64,000 nt of DNA from Chryseobacterium cheonjiense (GTDB taxonomy: Bacteria; Bacteroidota; Bacteroidia; Flavobacteriales; Weeksellaceae), in the NCBI RefSeq assembly GCF_012927265.1, contig NZ_JABBGF010000001.1, positions 306,406 through 370,405 of the forward strand, given 5' to 3'. Positions within the stretch are counted from its first letter, which is position 1, and every line of letters begins with the position of its first letter. The position numbers were made by a program, and so were the translations under genes. The notes beneath the pieces were generated by a model that worked only from the letters and a program-made list of their open reading frames with translations, did no database searches and was not told where the DNA came from. Shown one piece after another: positions 8,528 to 18,062 of this stretch.

Positions 8528-9754
8528 ATGCAGAATAAACTTAAAATCATTAACGATCCGGTTCACGGTTTTATCAGAATTCCACACGAAATCCTATTTG
8601 ATATTATTGAGCATCCCTATTTCCAGAGATTAAGAAGAATCGGGCAGACCGGCCTTCTGAATCTGATCTTCCCGGGAGCTACCCACACGAGGTTCCATCA
8701 TGCGCTTGGTGCGATGCATCTAATGTTTACGGCTCTTGAGACATTAAAACAAAAAGGGGTTAAAATATCGGAAAACGAGGAAAAAGGCGCAATGCTGGCA
8801 ATTTTGATGCATGATATTGGCCACGGCCCGTTTTCCCATGCACTGGAAAGCATGCTGATGGACGATTGGCATCATGAAACCCTTTCGCTGCTACTGATGA
8901 ATCGACTGAATGAAGAGTTCAAAGGGGAACTGTCTTGTGCCATTGAAATGTTTCAGGGAAGATACCACCGGAAGTTTTTCAATCAGCTAATCTCTTCACA
9001 GCTGGATGTTGACCGTCTGGATTATCTGAATCGAGATAGCTTTTTCACTGGAGTTTCCGAAGGAAGTATTAATACCCAGCGTATTATCTCCATGATGAAT
9101 GTCTGTGAAGAGGGTGAGCTTGTAATCGACGCCAAAGGTGTATATTCCATAGAAAATTTTTTGACCGCCAGAATGTTTATGTATTGGCAGGTTTATTATC
9201 ATAAAACCTCTGCACTTGCTGAGTTTTTGCTGGTAAAAATTCTTGACCGGGCCAAATATTTAGTTTCGCAGGGTGTAGATCTTCCGGCAGGTGATAATCT
9301 GAAATATTTCCTCTACCGCGAAAAAAGTGCAGCTACCGATGAAGATGTTATGAGGTTTACCCAGCTGGATGATAATGATGTCATCCAGGCAATGAAATCC
9401 TGGCAAAGTGCGGAAGATAAAATATTATCGTACTGGTGCCGGTGTGTCATTCAGAGAAACCTTCCTAAAACAATTATCTCTTCTCATCCTTTTGATCCGG
9501 AATTTATTGAAGAAAAAATAAGAAATACAAATGATTTTTTCGGAATTGATAATGGTGACGAACTGGTACACGAGATCAAAAGAAAACTTCTCCCGTATGA
9601 TACCGAAAAACAGCCCATTTACCTTCTGCAGAAAAGCGGTAAAAAAATTAGGCTTGAAGAATCGGAAGACCAGCTTTTGTCAGGCCTTATGACCAATATG
9701 ACAACACGGTATATTCTCATGTTTCCAAGGGATATTTCGGGGGGCAATTCTTAA
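8528..9754 (+). CDS. HD-domain phosphohydrolase (dNTPase/SAMHD1-like family)
   Basis: This is a 408-residue HD-superfamily metal-dependent phosphohydrolase, related to dNTP triphosphohydrolases. The N-terminal IINDPVHGFIRIP and YFQRLRRIGQTGLLNLIFPG are characteristic. H-x(n)-HD metal ligands are visible in HTRFHHALGAMHL and MHDIGHGPFSHALE, with the distal Asp in SQLDVDRLDYLNRDSFFTGV. No signal peptide, so it is cytoplasmic. It lies between porX (divergent) and the lipid A operon, which has its own promoter. Substrate specificity is not readable; a nucleotide or nucleotide-derived signal is plausible. Confidence 0.88.
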   Translation: MQNKLKIINDPVHGFIRIPHEILFDIIEHPYFQRLRRIGQTGLLNLIFPGATHTRFHHALGAMHLMFTALETLKQKGVKISENEEKGAMLAILMHDIGHGPFSHALESMLMDDWHHETLSLLLMNRLNEEFKGELSCAIEMFQGRYHRKFFNQLISSQLDVDRLDYLNRDSFFTGVSEGSINTQRIISMMNVCEEGELVIDAKGVYSIENFLTARMFMYWQVYYHKTSALAEFLLVKILDRAKYLVSQGVDLPAGDNLKYFLYREKSAATDEDVMRFTQLDDNDVIQAMKSWQSAEDKILSYWCRCVIQRNLPKTIISSHPFDPEFIEEKIRNTNDFFGIDNGDELVHEIKRKLLPYDTEKQPIYLLQKSGKKIRLEESEDQLLSGLMTNMTTRYILMFPRDISGGNS

Positions 9755-9791
9755 ATATTAATAAAATTTACTTTCCGAAAACCAAAAAATG

Positions 9792-9820
9792 TTTGCGAAT
9801 TACAGAATTTCTTATCTTTG
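9792..9820 (+). promoter_or_regulatory. lpxD: Promoter of the lpxD-lpxC/fabZ-lpxA operon
   Basis: TTTG at 9792-9795 (-33) and TAtcTTTG at 9813-9820 (-7) are separated by 17 bp, a full Bacteroidota promoter. The ATG at 9827 is only 6 bp downstream, so the transcript would have almost no leader. Confidence 0.75.
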
Positions 9821-9826
9821 CAGAAT

Positions 9827-10858
9827 ATGGAATTCACAGCTTCGCAAATTGCAAGTTTTATTGACGGAAAAATAATAGGTGACGGCAATGCACTTATTAC
9901 AGGAGTTTCACCTATTGAAAGCGGGGAAACTGGGCATCTTTCTTTTATAGCACAAGATAGATTTACGCATTATTTAGATACCTCAAGATGCTCCGTTATC
10001 ATTGTTTCAGAAAGTCTTATCACAAAAGATTCTTATAATCCTACCGTTATTTCGGTGAAAGATGCTTACCTTTCCTTTCAGATACTGATGAACCTTTATC
10101 AGGAGATGCAGGGAAGAAAAGAAGGCATTGAGAACGGCTCTTCAATACACGAGACTGCCGTGATCGGTGAAAAAGCTTATATCGGCGCTTTTACCTATGT
10201 TTCAGAGAAAGCGAAGATAGGGGAAGGATCACAGATTTATCCTCAGGTATACATCGGAAAAGGTGTTAAAATTGGGAAAAACTGTAAAATAGACAGTGGT
10301 GCCAGAATTTATGATTACTGCATCATCGGAGACAACTGTGTGATTCATTCCAATACCGTAATCGGAGGCGATGGATTCGGGTTTCAACCCACTTCGGAAG
10401 GATTCAAAAAAATTCCGCAGCTCGGAAATGTTATCATTGAAGATGATGTGGAAATCGGTTCAAACTGTAGTATTGACCGCGCAACCATCGGATCTACCGT
10501 TATCGGAAAAGGAACAAAAATAGATAATCTGATTCAGATCGCACATAATGTGAAAATCGGTAAAAACAATGTCATTGCAGCGCAGGCCGGTATTGCAGGA
10601 TCCACAACAATCGGAGACTGGAACCAGATCGGTGGTCAGGTAGGTATTGTAGGCCATATTAAAATAGGAAATCAGGTAAGAATTCAGGCCCAGAGCGGGG
10701 TTAATTCCAGTGTAAATGACAAAGAAACATTATACGGATCACCCGCAATCAATTATAATGATTATCTGAGAAACTACATTCATTTCAGAAACTTTACTGA
10801 AATCGTTAATAGAATTAAAAATCTTGAGAATAACTCAAAAGATAAAACTAATGAGTGA
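9827..10858 (+). CDS. lpxD: UDP-3-O-acylglucosamine N-acyltransferase LpxD
   Basis: LpxD adds the second hydroxyacyl chain to UDP-3-O-acyl-GlcN in lipid A synthesis. With the ATG at 9827 it has 343 residues, normal for the family. The N-terminal uridine-binding domain ([31 protein letters not shown]) is followed by left-handed beta-helix hexapeptide repeats ([13 protein letters not shown] onward) with the catalytic His in [11 protein letters not shown], and the C-terminal helix [17 protein letters not shown]. It is the first gene of an overlapping operon with lpxC/fabZ and lpxA. A second, shorter homologue lies at 14117-15019. Confidence 0.95.
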   Translation: MEFTASQIASFIDGKIIGDGNALITGVSPIESGETGHLSFIAQDRFTHYLDTSRCSVIIVSESLITKDSYNPTVISVKDAYLSFQILMNLYQEMQGRKEGIENGSSIHETAVIGEKAYIGAFTYVSEKAKIGEGSQIYPQVYIGKGVKIGKNCKIDSGARIYDYCIIGDNCVIHSNTVIGGDGFGFQPTSEGFKKIPQLGNVIIEDDVEIGSNCSIDRATIGSTVIGKGTKIDNLIQIAHNVKIGKNNVIAAQAGIAGSTTIGDWNQIGGQVGIVGHIKIGNQVRIQAQSGVNSSVNDKETLYGSPAINYNDYLRNYIHFRNFTEIVNRIKNLENNSKDKTNE

Positions 10859-12248
10859 TATGCAAAAAACGCTTCAGCAGGAAGTGACACTTTCCGGGAT
10901 CGGACTTCATACTGGTAAAGAAGTAAAACTTACCATGAAACCAGCCAAAGAAAACACAGGTTTTGTTTTTGTAAGAACAGATCTTGAAGGCCATCCGCAG
11001 GTCGAAGCAGATGTAAACTATGTAGTTGCTACAGAACGAGGGACCACATTAGAAAAATTGGGCGTAAAAATTACAACCTGTGAGCATCTTTTAGCCGCAT
11101 TGGTTGGTTGTGATATCGATAATGCAATTCTTGAAATGGATGCTTCAGAGCCGCCCATTCTCGACGGATCTTCAAAATATTTTGTTGAAGCTATTGAAAG
11201 CGTGGGTGTTGTAGAACAGAATATCGCAAGAGAATATCTCGTGGTAAAAGAAGTTCTTACCTACAGCGATCCTGCTACAGGATCTGAAATCACAATTATT
11301 CCTTCCGATACGTACGAAGTAACAACAATGGTTGACTTCGGAACTAAAGTTTTGGGAACCCAAAATGCTACATTAAAAAATATTTCCGAGTTTAAAGATG
11401 AAATTTCCTCTGCAAGAACATTCAGCTTTTTGCATGAGCTTGAAATGCTTTTGGATCATGGCCTTATAAAAGGTGGTGATATTTCAAACGCGATCGTATA
11501 TGTAGACAAAGATCTTACTCCTGAAACTACGGAAAAACTGAAAAAAGCTTTTGGCAAAGACAATGTTTCTATACGGCCAAACGGAATTCTTGATAATTTA
11601 AATTTAAACTACCCTAATGAAGCGGCAAGACATAAATTACTGGATGTAATTGGTGACCTGGCGTTGGCGGGAGTAAAGATAAAAGGTAAAGTTATTGCCA
11701 ACAAACCGGGGCATTACGTAAACACGCAGTTTGCGAAAAAACTGAACCGACAGTGGAAACTGCAGAAAAAGAAGAACGTGCCTGATTTCGACCTTACGAA
11801 AGAGCCTGTTTTCGACATCAACGGAATTATGAAGCTTATGCCTCACAGACCCCCGTTTTTGTTAATTGATAAAATTCTTGAGCTTTCGGATTCCCATGTT
11901 GTGGGATTAAAGAATGTAACGATGAATGAGCCTTTCTTCGTAGGACATTTTCCAAAAGAGCCTGTAATGCCGGGTGTTTTACAGGTAGAAGCTTTGGCGC
12001 AGACCGGAGGTATCCTTGTACTGGCAAGCGTTCCGGATCCTGAAAATTACTCTACCTATTTTATCAAAATTGATAAAGTAAAATTCAAGAGAAAAGTAGT
12101 GCCGGGAGATACTATTATTTTCAAAATTGAATTGATCGAGCCGATCAGAAGAGGAATCGTCCATATGCAGGGCTACGGATATGTAGGAGACGCGATTGCC
12201 GTAGAAGCAGAGTTAATGGCTCAAGTTGCAAAAAATAAAGTTGATTAA
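10851..12248 (+). CDS. lpxC/fabZ: Bifunctional LpxC deacetylase / FabZ dehydratase fusion
   Basis: One polypeptide carries UDP-3-O-acyl-GlcNAc deacetylase (the committed lipid A step) and 3-hydroxyacyl-ACP dehydratase (fatty-acid elongation). This fusion is typical of Bacteroidota. The start chosen is ATG 10851, overlapping the lpxD stop by 8 bp, giving 465 residues; ATG 10860 is also possible. The LpxC part (about 1-310) has [11 protein letters not shown], the zinc-site [18 protein letters not shown] and [10 protein letters not shown] with [12 protein letters not shown]. The FabZ part (about 320-465) has [14 protein letters not shown] (catalytic His) and [20 protein letters not shown] (catalytic Glu). 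It is followed directly by lpxA. Confidence 0.96.
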   Translation: MSDMQKTLQQEVTLSGIGLHTGKEVKLTMKPAKENTGFVFVRTDLEGHPQVEADVNYVVATERGTTLEKLGVKITTCEHLLAALVGCDIDNAILEMDASEPPILDGSSKYFVEAIESVGVVEQNIAREYLVVKEVLTYSDPATGSEITIIPSDTYEVTTMVDFGTKVLGTQNATLKNISEFKDEISSARTFSFLHELEMLLDHGLIKGGDISNAIVYVDKDLTPETTEKLKKAFGKDNVSIRPNGILDNLNLNYPNEAARHKLLDVIGDLALAGVKIKGKVIANKPGHYVNTQFAKKLNRQWKLQKKKNVPDFDLTKEPVFDINGIMKLMPHRPPFLLIDKILELSDSHVVGLKNVTMNEPFFVGHFPKEPVMPGVLQVEALAQTGGILVLASVPDPENYSTYFIKIDKVKFKRKVVPGDTIIFKIELIEPIRRGIVHMQGYGYVGDAIAVEAELMAQVAKNKVD

Positions 12249-13037
12249 ATGATTCATCAATTAGCAGCCGTAGATAAGCGTGCGAAAATCAGCAAAAATG
12301 TAATCGTAGAACCTTTCACTACCATTGCAGGGGACGTTGAAATAGGAGAAGGAACCTGGATCGGCCCCAATGTTACCATCATGGATGGAGCAAGAATTGG
12401 TAAAAACTGCAGAATTTTTCCGGGAACTGTGATTTCGGCAATTCCTCAGGATTTAAAATTCGATGGCGAAGATACTCAAGTTATTATCGGAGACGAAACC
12501 ACAATCAGAGAATGTGTCACCGTAAACAGGGGAACAAAAGCGCTCGGGTTTACTAAAATCGGAAAAAACTGCCTCATCATGGCAACCTCACATATTGCGC
12601 ATGATTGTGTAATAGGAGACCACGTTATCATTGTAAACGGTTGCGGTATTGCCGGACACGTAGAAATTGGCGATTATACCGTAATGGGAGGGCTGTCGGC
12701 AGTTCATCAGTTCGGTAAAATCGGAAAACATGTCATGATCTCAGGGGGAACGTTGGTAAGAAAAGATATTCCGCCTTATGTAAAAGTTGCTAGAGAGCCG
12801 ATGTCTTATGCGGGCATCAACTCCGTGGGATTAAGAAGAAGAGGGTTTACCAATGAGAAAATATTTGAAATCCAGAAAATCTACAGAGCTATTTTCCAGA
12901 TGAAAATGAATGTTTCTCAGGCTATTTCTCACATCGAAAAAGAAATGCTTCCAACAGCAGAAAGAGATGAGATTCTTCAGTTTATTCAGAACTCTCCGAG
13001 GGGAATCGTGAAAGGCTACGGAACCGGAAAAGAGTAA
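12249..13037 (+). CDS. lpxA: Acyl-ACP--UDP-N-acetylglucosamine O-acyltransferase LpxA
   Basis: LpxA catalyses the first acylation of UDP-GlcNAc in lipid A synthesis. It has 262 residues. Left-handed beta-helix repeats run from about residue 10 (VIVEPFTTIAGDVEIGEGTW) to 190. The catalytic His is in the MATSHIAHDCVIGDHV segment. The family-specific QFGKIGKHVMISGGTLVRKDIPPYVKVAREP and the GINSVGLRRRGF C-terminal helical domain are complete. It begins at the base after the lpxC/fabZ stop, as the third gene of the lipid A operon. Confidence 0.96.
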   Translation: MIHQLAAVDKRAKISKNVIVEPFTTIAGDVEIGEGTWIGPNVTIMDGARIGKNCRIFPGTVISAIPQDLKFDGEDTQVIIGDETTIRECVTVNRGTKALGFTKIGKNCLIMATSHIAHDCVIGDHVIIVNGCGIAGHVEIGDYTVMGGLSAVHQFGKIGKHVMISGGTLVRKDIPPYVKVAREPMSYAGINSVGLRRRGFTNEKIFEIQKIYRAIFQMKMNVSQAISHIEKEMLPTAERDEILQFIQNSPRGIVKGYGTGKE

Positions 13038-13051
13038 TCAATAAAATATAT

Positions 13052-13384
13052 ATGAAAATTTTAATCTTTTTTATCATGCTTTCAGCGACTTCTGTGTTTG
13101 GACAGCAAACGGAAGGATTAAAAACTCAAAAAACAACAAAGACTTCCATCATGGAAAGAAAAATTCCTGAAAAGTCCAAAGACAGCCTTGCCAGAAGTAA
13201 TTTTAATTCTATCCTGAAGCAAAAGGATAATTCAAGCTCTATTTTTGGAACGGCTAATCAGTATAACTCTGAGGTGCAGATGAATGTAAACCGTTTGCAG
13301 AATAATGTGAATACGTTCAATAATAATACATTCAACAGGATGACACCGCAGGGGCAGGGAATACAATTTAATAAAAGAAAATAA
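13052..13384 (+). CDS. Small exported hypothetical protein, Asn-rich C-terminus
   Basis: I do not recognise this gene. It encodes 110 residues with a clear signal peptide (MKILIFFIMLSATSVFGQQ), then a Lys/Ser/Thr-rich stretch and an Asn-rich tail (NRLQNNVNTFNNNTFNRM). No enzymatic motif is visible. It lies 14 bp after lpxA and 15 bp before efp in the same orientation without an intervening terminator, so it is probably cotranscribed with them. Confidence 0.7.
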   Translation: MKILIFFIMLSATSVFGQQTEGLKTQKTTKTSIMERKIPEKSKDSLARSNFNSILKQKDNSSSIFGTANQYNSEVQMNVNRLQNNVNTFNNNTFNRMTPQGQGIQFNKRK

Positions 13385-13399
13385 TTATATACAAAATTA

Positions 13400-13966
13400 A
13401 TGGCAACAAGTAACGATATCAGAAAAGGACTTTGTATTGAGTACAGCAACGATATTTATAAAGTTATCGAATTCCTTCACGTAAAACCGGGAAAAGGTCC
13501 TGCTTTCGTTAGAACAAAATTAAAATCTGTAACCAACGGAAAAGTAATTGATAATACTTTCTCTGCAGGTCACAAAATCGACGAAGTAAAAGTAATCACC
13601 AGAAAGTATCAGTATCTTTACGATGATGAAAACGGATTCCACTTCATGAATAATGACGATTTCTCTCAGCTTTACCTTAATAAAGAAATGATTGAAAACT
13701 CAAACCTTATGAAAGCTGGTGAAGAAGTTACAATCATCCTGAAAGAAGCAGATGAAACTCCACTTTCTGCAGAGTTACCACAATCAGTTTATCTTGAAGT
13801 AGTGGAAGCTGATCCGGGGGTAAAAGGAAACACTGCAACCAATGCCCTTAAAAACGCCATCGTTGAAACCGGAGCAAGAGTAATGGTTCCTTTGTTTATT
13901 GAACCGGGTGACAAGATTAAAGTGAGTACCGAAGACGGTTCATACTTAGAAAGAGTTAAAGAATAA
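13400..13966 (+). CDS. efp: Translation elongation factor P
   Basis: EF-P relieves ribosome stalling at proline stretches. At 188 residues it has standard length. The N-terminal KOW-like domain contains the conserved lysine loop in FLHVKPGKGPAFVRTKLKSV, followed by VIDNTFSAGHKIDEV, and the C-terminal OB domain ends in GDKIKVSTEDGSYLERVKE. It lies at the end of the lipid A gene group and is followed by a hairpin that probably terminates the transcript. Confidence 0.97.
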   Translation: MATSNDIRKGLCIEYSNDIYKVIEFLHVKPGKGPAFVRTKLKSVTNGKVIDNTFSAGHKIDEVKVITRKYQYLYDDENGFHFMNNDDFSQLYLNKEMIENSNLMKAGEEVTIILKEADETPLSAELPQSVYLEVVEADPGVKGNTATNALKNAIVETGARVMVPLFIEPGDKIKVSTEDGSYLERVKE

Positions 13967-13987
13967 TTTTTGATACAATGAATAGAG

Positions 13988-14017
13988 ATTCGGAATGCGA
14001 GAGCAAACCGAATTTTT
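13988..14017 (+). terminator. Probable terminator after efp
   Basis: ATTCGG (13988-13993) pairs with CCGAAT (14008-14013), with an inner TGC-GAGA-GCA hairpin and a following T run. It lies 21 bp after the efp stop. Confidence 0.5.
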
Positions 14018-14116
14018 GTTTTATATAAAACCTTAAAAAAGCCCTGGACGGACGATTTATAATAAGGTCGGGCCCAATCCGGCAAATTTTGTTATCATTA
14101 AACATCATTGAATAAT

Positions 14117-15019
14117 ATGAAGTTTCATCAGCCGCAAAAACTAAGAACAATTGCTGATATTATCGGAGCCAAATTCGTAGGTCCTGAAGATTTTGAAGTC
14201 TTGGGAACCAATGAAATCCATATGGTAAAACCAGGCGACATTGTCTTTGTTAATCATCCCAAATATTATGATAAGGCCCTGAATTCCGCTGCCACAATCA
14301 TTCTTATCGATAAAGAAGTGGCATGTCCCGAAGGCAAAGCCCTTTTGGTTTCAGAAGATCCCTTCAGGGATTTTAATAAAATCAACACCCACTTTACAAG
14401 AATCTACAACTTTACCGAAGAACTTCACGATATGGAAATTGGTGAAGGAACTCATATTCATCGTTCAGCGGTAATCGGCAACAATGTAAAAATCGGAAAG
14501 AACACCCTCATTTTCCCTAATGTTGTGATCGGGGACAGAACAGTTATAGGAGACAACGTTGTCATCCAGTCCAATACCGTATTGGGAGGCGATGCGTTCT
14601 ATTACAGAAAATTAGACGGAAATTTTGATCGTCTCATTTCCGTGGGAAATGTAGTCATTGAGAATAACGTTGAAATCGGAAACGGATGTACTATTGACAG
14701 AGGAGTAACAGATTCTACGGTTATTGGCGAAGGCTCAGTGTTGGATAATCAGATCCAGATCGGGCACGACACGGTAATTGGCAAAAAATGCCTTATTGCT
14801 TCCCAGACAGGGATAGCAGGCTGTTGCATTATTGAAGATGAGGTTACCATCTGGGGCCAGGTGGGAATCGCTTCAGGTCTCAGAATAGAAAAAGGTACTG
14901 TTCTACTTGCAAAAGCTGGAGTAAACAGAGATTTAACTAAAGGGACATACTTTGGTTTCCTTGCGGAAGACTTCAGAACCTATCTGAAAAAAGAGGTTAA
15001 ACTGAGAAATCTCAAATAA
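14117..15019 (+). CDS. Second LpxD-like N-acyltransferase
   Basis: This is a 300-residue paralogue of LpxD with the same order of domains. It has an N-terminal uridine-binding-like part ([39 protein letters not shown]), hexapeptide repeats, and a His retained at the catalytic position in [14 protein letters not shown]. The C-terminal helix is shorter than in the lpxD at 9827-10858. The ATG at 14117 is used; the frame opens 9 bp earlier at a TTG. It stands between efp and sucD with its own flanking spacers. It may acylate a different UDP-sugar or act with another acyl chain; the function is inference from the fold. Confidence 0.85.
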   Translation: MKFHQPQKLRTIADIIGAKFVGPEDFEVLGTNEIHMVKPGDIVFVNHPKYYDKALNSAATIILIDKEVACPEGKALLVSEDPFRDFNKINTHFTRIYNFTEELHDMEIGEGTHIHRSAVIGNNVKIGKNTLIFPNVVIGDRTVIGDNVVIQSNTVLGGDAFYYRKLDGNFDRLISVGNVVIENNVEIGNGCTIDRGVTDSTVIGEGSVLDNQIQIGHDTVIGKKCLIASQTGIAGCCIIEDEVTIWGQVGIASGLRIEKGTVLLAKAGVNRDLTKGTYFGFLAEDFRTYLKKEVKLRNLK

Positions 15020-15059
15020 ACAAATTGTTTAGATTTATCTTAAATCAAAGAAATTTAAT

Positions 15060-15067
15060 TAAATTTG
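15060..15067 (+). promoter_or_regulatory. sucD: -7 promoter element of sucD
   Basis: TAaaTTTG matches TAnnTTTG, 42 bp before the sucD ATG. The -33 region is unclear. Confidence 0.65.
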
Positions 15068-15109
15068 TGTGCATTTAAAAATTAATAAATAAATTAAATA
15101 AATAATAAA

Positions 15110-15982
15110 ATGTCAATTTTAGTAAACAAAGATTCTAAAGTAATTGTACAAGGATTTACGGGGAATGAAGGTACTTTCCACGCAAGCCAGATGATCGAAT
15201 ACGGTACCAATGTAGTTGGTGGTGTTACTCCGGGAAAAGGAGGAAGCGAGCACCTTGGAAAGCCGGTATTCAACACGGTAGCTGATGCTGTGGCAAAAGC
15301 CGGAGCAAACGTGAGTATCATTTTCGTACCGCCTGCATTTGCTGCTGATGCTATTATGGAAGCTGCCGAGGCAGGGATCAAAGTAATCGTATGTATTACC
15401 GAAGGTATTCCTGTAGCAGATATGGTGAAAGTAAAATCTTACATTGCCGACAGAGACTGCAGATTAATCGGTCCGAACTGCCCGGGAATCATTACTTCTG
15501 AAGAAGCTAAAATTGGTATTATGCCAGGTTTCGTTTTCAAAAAAGGAAAAGTAGGTATCGTTTCAAAATCTGGTACCCTTACTTATGAAGCTGCAGATCA
15601 GGTGGTAAGAGCCGGTTTCGGTATTTCTACAGCAATTGGTATCGGTGGAGATCCAATTATCGGAACTACGACCAGAGAAGCTTTGGAATTATTCATTAAT
15701 GATCCTGAAACGGAAGCAGTTGTAATGATCGGAGAAATCGGTGGAGGTCTTGAGGCAGAAGCTGCAAGATGGTACAAAGCGAGCGGTTCTACAAAGCCGG
15801 TAGTAGGTTTCATTGCAGGACAAACAGCTCCTAAAGGAAGAACAATGGGTCACGCAGGTGCTATCGTTGGCGGTGCTGAAGATACGGCTCAGGCAAAGAT
15901 GGAAATCATGAGGGAAAACGGTATCAATGTAGTAGATTCCCCTGCTGACATTGGTGTTACCGTGGCTAAGGTTTTAGCATAA
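15110..15982 (+). CDS. sucD: Succinyl-CoA ligase (ADP/GDP-forming) alpha subunit
   Basis: SucD is the CoA-binding and phosphohistidine-bearing subunit of the TCA-cycle succinyl-CoA synthetase. It has 290 residues. [19 protein letters not shown] is the CoA-binding start, followed by [29 protein letters not shown] and the phosphohistidine loop [13 protein letters not shown]. The beta subunit gene sucC is not adjacent. It has its own promoter, and the outer-membrane protein gene follows 17 bp later. Confidence 0.97.
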   Translation: MSILVNKDSKVIVQGFTGNEGTFHASQMIEYGTNVVGGVTPGKGGSEHLGKPVFNTVADAVAKAGANVSIIFVPPAFAADAIMEAAEAGIKVIVCITEGIPVADMVKVKSYIADRDCRLIGPNCPGIITSEEAKIGIMPGFVFKKGKVGIVSKSGTLTYEAADQVVRAGFGISTAIGIGGDPIIGTTTREALELFINDPETEAVVMIGEIGGGLEAEAARWYKASGSTKPVVGFIAGQTAPKGRTMGHAGAIVGGAEDTAQAKMEIMRENGINVVDSPADIGVTVAKVLA

Positions 15983-15999
15983 TTAAAAAAATATACACA

Positions 16000-16668
16000 A
16001 TGAAAAAATTTTTATTACCCTCCGCCTTGTTATTGTCGGTGATGTCTTTCGCACAAATAGACTTCAGCAGTACAAGATTCGGGGTGTCTGCCGGAGGTAC
16101 CCTTTCGGCAGTGAAAAACGCTCACAATCCCTCAGGAAGAAGACTTTCAGTAGAGGCTGGAGTGTTGGCTTTAATTCCTGTTGGCAGTACCAACCAGTTT
16201 TTCATTCAGCCTGAAGTACAGTATTTCGGGGCCGGAGAAACAGGAAAAGACAAAGATGCTAAAGGGAAAGACGGTTATGATGCGGTATATGCAAATAACT
16301 ACATCAGTGTACCGGTAAGTTTTAAGGCTTATTTTTCCGAAGCAGAATCAGAATTTTTCGGATTGATAGGGCCAAGGTTTAATTTCCTGATAGATCAGAA
16401 AGTTAAGAATGCTCCTGTATCAAGACCTTATTACGATCCTGATGTTACTGTGGCATCCCTTCCTAATGTCAATGGAAAAGCCAATAGCTTTAATTTTGGA
16501 ATTGGCTTTGGTTTTGGGTACAGCTACAAAAGACAGCTGGAAGTTGCAGCAAGATATGATTTTGGACTTTCCAATACATATCCCGGACTGGACAATGAAC
16601 CGAATGGCACTGGTAAAAACAAATCTGAACAGGTTCTCAGTGTAAGTGTGAACTATATTTTCAGGTAA
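16000..16668 (+). CDS. PorT-family outer-membrane beta-barrel protein
   Basis: This 222-residue exported protein is expected to form a small outer-membrane barrel. It has a signal peptide (MKKFLLPSALLLSVMSFAQ) followed by alternating beta-strand pattern such as RFGVSAGGTLSAV, QFFIQPEVQYFGAGE, YISVPVSFKAYF and SFNFGIGFGFGYSY. It ends with the typical aromatic-terminated last strand SVSVNYIFR. No specific function can be assigned. It lies 17 bp after sucD and may be read with it; a strong terminator follows. Confidence 0.8.
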   Translation: MKKFLLPSALLLSVMSFAQIDFSSTRFGVSAGGTLSAVKNAHNPSGRRLSVEAGVLALIPVGSTNQFFIQPEVQYFGAGETGKDKDAKGKDGYDAVYANNYISVPVSFKAYFSEAESEFFGLIGPRFNFLIDQKVKNAPVSRPYYDPDVTVASLPNVNGKANSFNFGIGFGFGYSYKRQLEVAARYDFGLSNTYPGLDNEPNGTGKNKSEQVLSVSVNYIFR

Positions 16669-16689
16669 GAAATTTAATTTCTAAACATA

Positions 16690-16720
16690 AACATTCCCGA
16701 AGCTTTGCTTCGGGAATGTT
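16690..16720. terminator. Strong bidirectional terminator
   Basis: A 14-bp perfect stem (AACATTCCCGAAGC at 16690-16703, complement 16707-16720) with a TTT loop lies between the outer-membrane protein gene and the convergent ABC permease. T-rich flanks lie on the plus side. Confidence 0.85.
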
Positions 16721-16749
16721 ATTTTATACTAATAATTATTCAATTAAAA

Positions 16750-18060
16750 TTATCCTTTAATCCATTTCCAGATCTCTTTAAGCGTAGCTTTATTTCCATA
16801 CATCAGAATGCCAACTCTGTATATCTTTCCTGCAACGAAAATCATAAAAATGGTAGTCATGAGGAGCAAAGCAATTGATAAAGCAATCTGCCATGCCGGT
16901 ACACCGAAAGGTATTCTCGCAATCATCGCTACCGGAGAGGTGAAAGGAATAATCGACAGCCAGAACCCCAGCGGTCCGTCCGGATTATTCATTAAGGAAA
17001 AACTGCCGTACATTCCCAACATCAGAGGAAGTATGGCAAAAAGAGTGAATTGCTGGGTCTCCGTCTCATTGTCTACTGCTGATCCAATGGCTGCATATAT
17101 TGAACTGTAGAAGATATATCCTAAAAGAAAAAATACGATAAATACAAAAATAATCAGCGGAAAATTAAGTTCCAGCAGATTGTGAGAGATTTGGGTCGCA
17201 ATCTGTGCAATATCAAGCTTGCTGGCAAGTTCTTCATTTCCTCCCGGAATATTCTTTTGTATAGAAGAAAAGCCCGTATTCAGAACCAGTGCTCCGATTA
17301 CAGACATGGTAATCCATACCAAAAACTGTGTTAATGCAACCAAAGTAACGCCCAAAATTTTTCCCATCATCAGTTCAAAAGGTTTTACCGAAGAAATAAT
17401 AATTTCAACTACACGGTTGTTTTTTTCCTCAAGAACGCTTCGCATTACCCGTACACCATAAATAATGATAAACATAAAAGTAACATACATTAAAAGAATG
17501 CTCAGACCACTTTTCACGCCAAATCCCAGATCGGAATCTTCCTTGTTGTTTTCAGAAACGTTGATCGTTTTCAGGGTAAAACTTTTATCAAGATTAATTA
17601 GCTGCTTTTCTGCAATACCCAACTGTTTTATTTTTTCTTTTTTAATAACATCCGTGATGTCAGAGACTATTTTCTGCTTTGTGTCAAAGCCAATTTTGTT
17701 GTTGATAACAAGTCTTGTGTTTTTCTGAAGATCATCAAAGTTTTGATTTTTGAGTTCCGGCAAAACCAGGATTCCGTCTAACGATTCATTGCCTTTCAGG
17801 TTATTAATTTTCGACTTTTCGTCAGCCGCCGAAACAAAAACATACTTCAGCTGTTCGGAAGATTTGAGCTGATTCTTAAACAGACCGCTTTTATCTACGA
17901 CTTCAATAACGCTGTGAGATTCATTGGCTTTAAACATGAGACCAATGACTGCCCCAAAAGCAACAAGAAGAACAGGAGCAAGAATGGTCAGTATGATAAA
18001 GGATTTTTTCTTTACCTGCGTTAGAAATTCCCTTTTTGTAATTAAAAAGATATTATTCAT
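16750..18060 (-). CDS. ABC transporter permease, NatB-type
   Basis: This is a 436-residue membrane protein of the Na+-efflux (NatB) / ABC-2 permease family. An N-terminal transmembrane helix (ILTILAPVLLVAFGAVIGLMF) is followed by a long extracytoplasmic domain (about 45-175), then several helices (LLMYVTFMFIIIYGVRV, LVALTQFLVWITMSVIGALV, the segment near IIFVFIVFFLLGYIF and the last near IALSIALLLMTTIFMIFVAG). The motif RSVLEEKNNRVVEIIISSVKPFELMMGKILGV is typical. It lies 2 bp downstream of its ATPase gene, so the pair is one exporter. The substrate is unknown. Confidence 0.85.
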   Translation of the reverse strand: MNNIFLITKREFLTQVKKKSFIILTILAPVLLVAFGAVIGLMFKANESHSVIEVVDKSGLFKNQLKSSEQLKYVFVSAADEKSKINNLKGNESLDGILVLPELKNQNFDDLQKNTRLVINNKIGFDTKQKIVSDITDVIKKEKIKQLGIAEKQLINLDKSFTLKTINVSENNKEDSDLGFGVKSGLSILLMYVTFMFIIIYGVRVMRSVLEEKNNRVVEIIISSVKPFELMMGKILGVTLVALTQFLVWITMSVIGALVLNTGFSSIQKNIPGGNEELASKLDIAQIATQISHNLLELNFPLIIFVFIVFFLLGYIFYSSIYAAIGSAVDNETETQQFTLFAILPLMLGMYGSFSLMNNPDGPLGFWLSIIPFTSPVAMIARIPFGVPAWQIALSIALLLMTTIFMIFVAGKIYRVGILMYGNKATLKEIWKWIKG

Positions 18061-18062
18061 AA

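Noticed and set aside
13967..14116. Possible tRNA in the gap after efp
   Set aside because: No cloverleaf or T-loop consensus; the only fold is a terminator-like hairpin.
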